NCBI GenBank assembly: GCA_020831805.1
Contig: JAFIFX010000005.1
Coordinates: 180,917 to 244,916 of the forward strand
DNA length: 64,000 nt
Source: Planctomycetota bacterium
GTDB taxonomy: Bacteria > Planctomycetota > Phycisphaerae > Phycisphaerales > UBA1924
Direction: 5' to 3'
Made by a program: the position numbers and the translations under genes
The notes under the pieces: model-generated
The model's input: the letters and a program-made list of their open reading frames with translations, nothing else
Told to the model about the DNA's origin: nothing
Database searches by the model: none
Shown: positions 58,278 through 64,000 of the stretch, in pieces
Position numbering within the stretch: position 1 is the first letter of the stretch
Layout of the letters: every line of letters starts with the position of its first letter

Positions 58278-59468
58278 TCAGGCCCGATCGCGACAGTGCT
58301 TGCGGATGGTGGCCAGCAGTTTGGCCACACGGGATTCTAGCTCGTCCAGCGTCCCGTTGTTGATCAGGACATGATCGGAGCGCCGACGCTTCTCTTCAAG
58401 GGGCATCTGGGCTTTTTCTCGCCGGTCGATCTCCCCCGCGTCCCAGCCCCGGTGCTCCCGAACACGACCCAGCCGCACCGACCGCGTGGCCTCAATGAAG
58501 ACCACCGCATCGCATTCCGCGTCCACACCGGCCTCAAAGAGCAAGGGAGCGTCCACCACCACCCCCTTGGCCCCGGCGGCCTGCGCCCGGCGGACGAGCT
58601 CTTCGCGGCTCTCCCGGACGAGGGGATGGACCAAAGCCTCCAGCCGCCGACGCTCGTAGGGCTCCTTGAAGACCACATCGGCGACCTTTTTCCGGTCCAC
58701 GCGCTTTTCTGAATCCAGGATCCCCTCGCCCCACCAACCGACCAGCGTGTCCACAACCTCGGGCCTGGCAAGCACTTCCCGAACGGCCTTGTCTGAATCC
58801 GAGACCACGCAGCCGTGCTTCTCAAAGGCCCGGGCCACCGCCGACTTGCCCGCGCCGACCCCCCCGACCACGCCGATGACGGGCACCAGGTCCGGCCCGT
58901 CGCCCCGGCGGGCGACCTCATCAACCCGCTTGCGGATCGCCCCCAGGGCCTCGTTCGGCCTGGCGACCGACCGCCAAACGATCTCATGCTCGCCGGTACC
59001 GGCGGACGCAGCGGCGATCGTGCCCACGCCGAAGATCCGCTCCAGCAGGCTGCGCGTGACCGCCAGATGCTGGACCCGGCGCAGGGGCAGATCAAAGCGC
59101 ACGGTGCGGATCACGCCACGCAACGCGATCAGCCGGGCTTCGGTCATGACATACCGGCGGCAGAACCAGTCCAGCCCGGCCCAGAGCAGGCGAGCCGCCG
59201 CGTAGATCGCACCCAGCACGACCCCGTAGCCCAGCCAGACCACCGCCGCGGCCGCCAGAGCCGGGTCAAGAACGCCAACGGTCGCGACGACCGCCAGTTG
59301 GGTCAGCCAGAAGCCGATCATGACCCCAATCCCGGGCAACGCGTCCGGGATGCCCTTGACGAGGATGTACCAGGGGCTCGGGCGGGCGTCGTGGACGACG
59401 CGTTCGCCCGGCGGCGCCAGCGGGTGGACCGGTTCGACCCGGCGAACCTGTGGCAAGGAGCCGCTCAT
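58278..59468 (-). CDS. coaE: PH-domain/dephospho-CoA kinase fusion
   Basis: A 396-residue protein from ATG 59468, overlapping hpt by 4 nt. Residues 1-180 are a bacterial PH (bPH2/YdbS-like) module: two helices (about 45-66 and 72-95) and the beta core [20 protein letters not shown] and [20 protein letters not shown]. From about 196 the dephospho-CoA kinase begins: P-loop [11 protein letters not shown] (199-209), [14 protein letters not shown] and [11 protein letters not shown]. This enzyme phosphorylates dephospho-CoA, the last step of CoA synthesis. Fusion to a membrane PH domain is unusual. A GTG at 58886 could start the kinase alone, but no stop separates the parts and no good ribosome binding site precedes that GTG. 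Confidence 0.88.
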   Translation of the reverse strand: MSGSLPQVRRVEPVHPLAPPGERVVHDARPSPWYILVKGIPDALPGIGVMIGFWLTQLAVVATVGVLDPALAAAAVVWLGYGVVLGAIYAAARLLWAGLDWFCRRYVMTEARLIALRGVIRTVRFDLPLRRVQHLAVTRSLLERIFGVGTIAAASAGTGEHEIVWRSVARPNEALGAIRKRVDEVARRGDGPDLVPVIGVVGGVGAGKSAVARAFEKHGCVVSDSDKAVREVLARPEVVDTLVGWWGEGILDSEKRVDRKKVADVVFKEPYERRRLEALVHPLVRESREELVRRAQAAGAKGVVVDAPLLFEAGVDAECDAVVFIEATRSVRLGRVREHRGWDAGEIDRREKAQMPLEEKRRRSDHVLINNGTLDELESRVAKLLATIRKHCRDRA

Positions 59469-60055
59469 CCCCGTTGTTCCGCCGCGTCGAGCACGCTCTT
59501 GGACAGCACCGCGATCTCCGGGTGGTTGCGGTAGTACCCGTCGTAGTCCAGCCCGTAGCCGACCACGAACTCGTCCGGAATCTCGAACCCGACATAGTCC
59601 ACCGGCACCTCGCGCACGCGGGCGGTCTTCTTGTCCAGCAGCACCGCGATCCGCAGGCTGGCGGGCTTCTGGGCCCCCACCACCTCCCGGACCAGGGCCA
59701 GCGTCTGGCCGGAATCGAGGATGTCGTCGATCACCAGCACATGCTTGCCGGCCAGGTTGTCGGGCAGGGCCGAGGCGAGCTGGGCCCCCTTGCTCGACAC
59801 CGACTGGCCGGGATAGCTCGATACCGTCACCAGCCCGATGGCCAGCTTGACCGGCATTTCCCGGATCAGGTCGGCCGCGAAGATCATCGCACCGGTCATG
59901 ACCGGGATCAGGACGACGCGGTCCTCGTCCAGGGCTGAGTGCCCGTCGCGGATCAGGTCGGCCTTGAGATCCCGCGCGATGTCCCGGGCCATCTCGGCCA
60001 CGCGGGCCGCGATCTGCCCGCGGGTGACCAGGGTGCGTTCGATCTCGGGGAACAT
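59465..60055 (-). CDS. hpt: Hypoxanthine phosphoribosyltransferase
   Basis: A purine-salvage enzyme of 196 residues that joins hypoxanthine or guanine to PRPP. The PRPP loop is VLVIDDILDSGQTL (about 107-120). VLIPVMTGAMIFAADLIREM gives the flexible-loop and base side, and VDYVGFEIPDEFVVGYGLDY is the C-terminal purine-binding motif. Length and motif order are normal. The gene overlaps the coaE fusion by 4 nt (ATGA), so the two are translated together. Confidence 0.95.
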   Translation of the reverse strand: MFPEIERTLVTRGQIAARVAEMARDIARDLKADLIRDGHSALDEDRVVLIPVMTGAMIFAADLIREMPVKLAIGLVTVSSYPGQSVSSKGAQLASALPDNLAGKHVLVIDDILDSGQTLALVREVVGAQKPASLRIAVLLDKKTARVREVPVDYVGFEIPDEFVVGYGLDYDGYYRNHPEIAVLSKSVLDAAEQRG

Positions 60056-60121
60056 GGCCCGAGTGTAGGTGAAACCGGGGCGACCCGCGCGGCCGCGGGG
60101 GCACGGTTCAGCCGACGCGGA

Positions 60122-60673
60122 TCACAGATCCCCCGCCCGCCTCGCCTCGGAGTACCGCTCCAGCGCATCGTCGATGATCTCGAAGGCCCGGGCGGCCGGC
60201 TGGATCTCGTCCACCTCCACCGCCTTGCCCTCCAGGTGCTTGTAGTCCTCGAAGAACCGCCGGAGCATCTTGAAGGTGTGCTTGGGGAAGTCCGTCGCCT
60301 CGCGGTAGTCCGCGAACTCGGGGTCGTTGATCAGCGTCGCCACGATCTTGTGGTCCGGCGCCCCGTCGTCGACCATGGTCATCACCCCAAGGGCACGGGC
60401 CTCGCAGATGCACAGCGGGGGGACCTGCTCCGTGCAGAACACCAACACATCCAGCGGGTCGTTGTCCTCTGCCAGCGTCTGGGGGACGAAGCCGTAGTTG
60501 GCCGGGTAGTACACCGCGCTGCTCAGCACCCGGTCCAGGCGCAGCATGCCGGTCTGCTTGTCCAGCTCATACTTGTTGCTCGACGACTTGGGAATCTCGA
60601 TGATCGCCCGAAAGTGCGTGGGCAGGGGCAGGTTCTTCAGGCCGGGACGCACATCATGCCAGGGGTGGAACAT
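60122..60673 (-). CDS. ppa: Inorganic pyrophosphatase
   Basis: A 183-residue family I soluble pyrophosphatase. Metal and phosphate ligands are visible in FRAIIEIPKSSSNKYELDK, YYPANYGFVPQTLAEDNDPLDVLV, DHKIVA and the Lys/Tyr-rich segment FKMLRRFFEDYKHLEGK. ATG 60673 gives the normal family start; a longer frame upstream is not needed. It removes pyrophosphate made by biosynthetic reactions. It is divergent from pgi, with 71 bp between the start codons. Confidence 0.95.
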   Translation of the reverse strand: MFHPWHDVRPGLKNLPLPTHFRAIIEIPKSSSNKYELDKQTGMLRLDRVLSSAVYYPANYGFVPQTLAEDNDPLDVLVFCTEQVPPLCICEARALGVMTMVDDGAPDHKIVATLINDPEFADYREATDFPKHTFKMLRRFFEDYKHLEGKAVEVDEIQPAARAFEIIDDALERYSEARRAGDL

Positions 60674-60744
60674 GGCCGATCGTACCGGCCCAGCGGCCTC
60701 CGGTCCTTGCCCACCGCACGCCCGCACCCACCTATCCTCAGCCC

Positions 60745-62151
60745 ATGCTCACGATCGACTACGCCAACTGCCTTTCGGATCGCGTCGGCCCCCACGGCCT
60801 CGACCCGGCACGGGTCCACCCGGATTCGGAGAACGCCCGCGGCATGGCCGCCCTGACCGACCGCCTCGCCGCCTCACGCGGCACCGGCTGGGAACGCTGG
60901 CGTGAACTCTGGAACGAGCCCATGCGTTCCGAGCACCTCGACGCCGTCACCCAGGCCGCCGACCGGCGCCGGGGCCGGTTCGAGAACATGGTCGTGCTGG
61001 GCATCGGCGGCTCGGCCCTGGGCAATATCGCCCTCCAGGCCGCTCTGAACCCCCCCACTTACAACCTGCTGCCCGCCGACCGGCGGCCCGGGCCGCGGAT
61101 GTTCGTCGTTGACAATGTGGACCCGGCCAACCTGAAGGCGGTGCTGGATCTCTGCGATCCGAAGACCACGCTGTTCAATGTCATCAGCAAGTCCGGCGAG
61201 ACGGCCGAGACCGCCGCCCAGTTCATGATCATCCGCGACCGCCTCCGGCAGGCCGTCGGCGAGCGTTGGGCCGAGCATGTCGTCGCCATCACGGACCCCG
61301 CCGCCGGCACGATGCGCACCATCTGCGACGACGCCGGCATCGAGACCCTGCCCGTGCCCGAGGGTGTCGGCGGGCGGTTCAGCGTCCTCAGCCCCGTGGG
61401 CCTCTTCTCCGCCGCCATGTGCGGCGTCGACACCGCCGCCCTGCTCGACGGCGCCAAGGCCATGGACCAGCGCTGCGCGCGTCCGACCCTGACCGAGAAC
61501 CCCGGGGCGATGCTGGCGTTCCTGCTCGTCGAACTCGGGACCCGCAAGGGCAAGCCCAACCATGTGCTGATGCCCTACGCCAACGGGCTGTACCTGCTCG
61601 CCGACTGGTACCGCCAGCTCTGGGCCGAGTCGCTCGGCAAGAAGACGGACCTGTCCGGCCACGAGGTCTACGCCGGCTTCACGCCCATCAAGGCGCTCGG
61701 CACCACCGACCAGCACAGCCAGGTCCAGCTCTACCGCGAGGGACCCAACGACAAGGTCATCGGCTTCGTCGAGGTTGAATCCTTCGGCGAGGACGACATG
61801 ACCATCCCCACCGGCATGGGCGTCGACGCCGTCGCCTACCTGGAAGGCCGGTCGATGACCGCACTGCTCAACGCCGAAAAGCGGGCCACCGAGTACGCCC
61901 TGATCGCCAGCGCCCGCCCCAACTACACCATCCACTTCCCGAAGATCGACGCCCACCATGTCGGCGAGTTCATCGCGCTCTGGGAGATCGCGACCGCGTA
62001 CGCCGGGCTGATGCTCAACATCGACGCCTACGACCAGCCGGCCGTCGAGACCGGCAAGAAGGCCACCTTCGGCCTGATGGGCCGCGCCGGCTATGAGGAC
62101 TGGCAGAAGAAGGTCGACCAGATCCTCTCACGCACGCCGTACACGGTCTGA
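60745..62151 (+). CDS. pgi: Glucose-6-phosphate isomerase
   Basis: A 468-residue isomerase interconverting glucose-6-phosphate and fructose-6-phosphate. SIS-fold motifs: VVLGIGGSALGNIAL (about 83-97), NVISKSGETAETAAQF (phosphate loop), GGRFSVLSPVGLF and GTTDQHSQVQLYREG. The catalytic Glu and His of the PGI family lie in this last region. Size agrees with the shorter bacterial type. It is a single gene convergent with flgH, 18 bp apart. Confidence 0.95.
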   Translation: MLTIDYANCLSDRVGPHGLDPARVHPDSENARGMAALTDRLAASRGTGWERWRELWNEPMRSEHLDAVTQAADRRRGRFENMVVLGIGGSALGNIALQAALNPPTYNLLPADRRPGPRMFVVDNVDPANLKAVLDLCDPKTTLFNVISKSGETAETAAQFMIIRDRLRQAVGERWAEHVVAITDPAAGTMRTICDDAGIETLPVPEGVGGRFSVLSPVGLFSAAMCGVDTAALLDGAKAMDQRCARPTLTENPGAMLAFLLVELGTRKGKPNHVLMPYANGLYLLADWYRQLWAESLGKKTDLSGHEVYAGFTPIKALGTTDQHSQVQLYREGPNDKVIGFVEVESFGEDDMTIPTGMGVDAVAYLEGRSMTALLNAEKRATEYALIASARPNYTIHFPKIDAHHVGEFIALWEIATAYAGLMLNIDAYDQPAVETGKKATFGLMGRAGYEDWQKKVDQILSRTPYTV

Positions 62152-62169
62152 GCCGCCGACCGCGGACGC

Positions 62170-62862
62170 TCAGAACGCGAAGATCGTGTCGAGCACGCGG
62201 GTGATGAACCCCTTCTTCGCCGCGTCGCGGACCTGGCCCTCGTGGTGCGAGGTGATGTCCAGCTTGGCCATCTGCGAAGAAAGCACCGTGTTCTGGCGCG
62301 TGATGTCGTTCTCGCGGACGACGCCGGAGAGCACGATCGTCTGGATCTCGGTGTCCTTGGCGATGCGCTTGCTCGCCTCGAGCACCAGCGTGCCGTTGGG
62401 CTTGACCTCCAGCACGGTGGCCGTGATCCGGGCCGAGAACCGGTCCTTGCGCTCGTAGTCGCCCTCGCCGCTGAAGTTGCGCCGCGCGTTGAAGTCGATC
62501 AGGCTGAGGTTGCGCGTGTCGCCCTGGTCCAGGCGCAGCTCCAGAAGGTTGGCTAGGTTGAGCATGGCGTTGAGGTTGGCCCGCGTCCGGGAGTCCTGCT
62601 CGGTCTCCAGGCTCTGAGAGCTGGTCTGCGTGGAGACCTCGTCGATGATGATGGTGATGATGTCGTGCTTCTGGAACTGGCGCGGCTCGGGCTCGGGCAC
62701 CCAGATCAGGCTGACCTGCTCGGCCGCCATCGCGGGCTGGGACACCCCCGGGGCGCCGGACGCCTGGTGATCCCGCACGAGGAACAGGCTCTGGGCGGAG
62801 GCCGCCGAGCACAGAAGGGCCGTCGCCCCGAACACCGCCGCCGTCTGCTTGATACGAATCAC
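62170..62862 (-). CDS. flgH: Flagellar L-ring protein
   Basis: A 230-residue FlgH from GTG 62862, which follows GGAGG and overlaps flgA by 4 nt. The signal peptide (VIRIKQTAAVFGATALLCSA, cut near ASAQ) has no perfect lipobox at the expected place. L-ring motifs: HDIITIIIDEVSTQTSSQS, FSGEGDYERKDRFSARITA, VLEVKPNGTLVLEASKRI and GVVRENDITRQNTVLSSQMA. It forms the outer-membrane bushing of the flagellar rod. Presence of the L-ring implies an outer-membrane-spanning flagellum. Confidence 0.93.
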   Translation of the reverse strand: MIRIKQTAAVFGATALLCSAASAQSLFLVRDHQASGAPGVSQPAMAAEQVSLIWVPEPEPRQFQKHDIITIIIDEVSTQTSSQSLETEQDSRTRANLNAMLNLANLLELRLDQGDTRNLSLIDFNARRNFSGEGDYERKDRFSARITATVLEVKPNGTLVLEASKRIAKDTEIQTIVLSGVVRENDITRQNTVLSSQMAKLDITSHHEGQVRDAAKKGFITRVLDTIFAF

Positions 62863-63881
62863 TGCGTCACCTCCGTCGGGTCGATCATGACCGCGCGCCC
62901 GTGCCCCGCGACCCGCGCGGTGAAGCGTGCGGAGCGGTCCTTGGCTTCCAGTTCCACAACCTCTCCCATGCCGGCGTCGTGGCGAGCCCGGGCGATGGTG
63001 GTCACGACCACCGACCCGCGCACCGACCGCACCGACACATCCTGCCCTCGGGTGATGATCGCTGGGGATTCGAGATTCCCGAACCGGACCACCTCGCCCA
63101 TGTCCATCGCACGGCGAACCACCTGGCCGATGACCTGCTCCGGATCGGCCGGCGGGTCGGTCGCACCGGTCCAGACCGGCTGCACCTCGAAGGCGTCCGC
63201 CTCGATCCGTTCCCCCCGGCGCAGCGGCCGCACAAGGACCGGTGCGTGGGAGAGCAACTCGATCTGCACGCGCACCGCCTCGGAGAGCACGATCTGGTCC
63301 CCTTCGTACACCGTCACCCGCACCGCCGCCCGCGTCGAGGTTCCGATCTGGCGGACCTCCACCTTGCGTCCCTCGGTCGGCGTGTTCAGCGTGCCCCGGT
63401 CGCGCTCCTCGAAGCCGATCCGGACCTCTTTGGCCGCCGACCCGAACCGCGTGCGGAGCCAGTGCTCCAGATGATCGCGCACCGTGGTCACATCCGGCTC
63501 CGGCTCGCGCTCGGTGCGATGGGCGTGCGTGGGTGCGGGGCGATCGGCATTCCGAGTCAGATTCACGCGCGTCCCGTGCACGATGACCGACCCGGTCCGC
63601 GCGCCCGACACCTCGATGCGCTGGCGCACCCGTGCGGCGTCGATGCTGGTCCACCGCCCGGGCTCCACGCCGTCCAGCGGGATCGTGATCGCGGACAACG
63701 CCGCCTGCTGGCCGCCCTGGATGTCGGCGATCGCCCCGAGGGTCAACGCCTGATCGGGCGCCAGCCGCACCGTGGCCCGCAGCGAGACCGTCGTGATCCC
63801 GCCCCGTCCGTCCGAGGCCATGCCGACCGATGCCGTCAGCATCGCCATCAGCACCACCATCACTTGCGTCATCCGGTCCAT
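62859..63881 (-). CDS. flgA: Flagellar P-ring assembly protein FlgA
   Basis: A 340-residue chaperone for P-ring (FlgI) assembly. A signal peptide (MDRMTQVMVVLMAMLTASVG) precedes an N-terminal domain and a SAF-like domain with VLVRPLRRGERIEADAFEVQ, VRRAMDMGEVVRFGNLESPA and ITRGQDVSVRSVRGS, the normal FlgA C-terminal pattern. It is longer than the E. coli protein (219) because of an N-terminal extension found in several phyla. It is the first gene of flgA-flgH; the upstream end lies near the G/C-rich edge of the window. Confidence 0.9.
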   Translation of the reverse strand: MDRMTQVMVVLMAMLTASVGMASDGRGGITTVSLRATVRLAPDQALTLGAIADIQGGQQAALSAITIPLDGVEPGRWTSIDAARVRQRIEVSGARTGSVIVHGTRVNLTRNADRPAPTHAHRTEREPEPDVTTVRDHLEHWLRTRFGSAAKEVRIGFEERDRGTLNTPTEGRKVEVRQIGTSTRAAVRVTVYEGDQIVLSEAVRVQIELLSHAPVLVRPLRRGERIEADAFEVQPVWTGATDPPADPEQVIGQVVRRAMDMGEVVRFGNLESPAIITRGQDVSVRSVRGSVVVTTIARARHDAGMGEVVELEAKDRSARFTARVAGHGRAVMIDPTEVTQ

Positions 63882-63908
63882 CGTCCACCTCTCGCCGCCC
63901 CGCGGCGG

Positions 63909-63966
63909 GCCCCCCCCCCCCCCGGGGGGCCCCCCCCCCCCCGCCCCGGGGGGGGGCCCCCCCCCC
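63909..63966. other. Implausible G/C homopolymer block
   Basis: Runs of about 14 C, 6 G, 13 C, 9 G and 10 C follow each other with almost no other base. This is unlike the coding sequence around it and looks like a base-calling or assembly artefact near a sequence edge. Confidence 0.7.
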
Positions 63967-64000
63967 GCGGGTCGGTCGGGCCCCCGGTCGCGCGGCCGGT

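Noticed and set aside
58278..58886. Separate coaE starting at an internal GTG
   Set aside because: No ribosome binding site precedes it and no stop separates it from the PH module, so the fusion is the simpler reading.
62170..63888. Long frame covering flgH and the reverse of flgA reading
   Set aside because: Only the part from GTG 62862 has FlgH motifs and a signal peptide; the rest overlaps flgA in another frame.

Overview
The window is about 64 kb of high-GC, gene-dense bacterial chromosome. It most likely comes from a planctomycete of the class Phycisphaerae. The evidence is combined rather than from one marker: two secreted proteins with PEP-CTERM-like tails (VPxP, a hydrophobic stretch, then RRR), a secreted nuclease ending in the EF-hand-like GC-type dockerin repeats common in that class, a DUF1844 protein, small membrane proteins with the CxxCGYxL...CPECG zinc ribbon, an ECF sigma factor beside a membrane Ser/Thr kinase, a diverged GlmU-like protein, a B. 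subtilis-type succinate dehydrogenase, and a DUF4175/von Willebrand pair. MreBCD and flagellar FlgA/FlgH suggest a peptidoglycan-building, flagellated cell. Most genes are chromosomal housekeeping genes packed with 1 to 4 nt start/stop overlaps. I saw no tRNA, rRNA, CRISPR array, insertion sequence or phage module.

Layout. 1-6.6 kb: ferritin-like DUF892 protein, mutL, a HIT protein, an SMI1/KNR4-like orphan, birA-nadC and fabI. 6.8-8.8 kb: two paralogous PEP-CTERM proteins around a small hypothetical gene. 8.9-12.6 kb: sdhCAB. 12.7-18.5 kb: DUF1844, a SurA-like lipoprotein, yraN, miaB and a dockerin-bearing endonuclease I. 18.7-31.2 kb: an orphan sensor kinase, the VWA/DUF4175 pair, trpD, the Ser/Thr kinase with its ECF sigma factor, and a divergent coiled-coil protein. 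31.4-35.3 kb: mreB-mreC-mreD and the GlmU-like gene. 35.3-37.1 kb: small accessory genes with two copies of a hairpin repeat, then polA. 40-45.3 kb: an accessory, probably stress-related block (DUF3309, a NarL-type two-component pair, small proteins, a two-domain PRC-barrel protein). 45.5-64 kb: prmC, a GAF/receiver regulator, a Gld-type ABC exporter pair, a four-gene translationally coupled membrane operon of unknown function, rho, a PH-domain/dephospho-CoA kinase fusion with hpt, ppa, pgi and flgA-flgH. The sequence ends in implausible G/C homopolymers.

The observations most worth following up are a 30-nt dispersed hairpin repeat present three times in the same orientation, the PH-domain/CoaE fusion, the uncharacterised four-gene operon facing the Gld-type ABC system, the paired PEP-CTERM family, the 45-bp in-frame repeats of the PRC-barrel protein, and a G12 tract inside the Ser/Thr kinase gene. 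No single locus stands out as a complete new defence or mobile system. All functional calls come from reading motifs, not from database searches.
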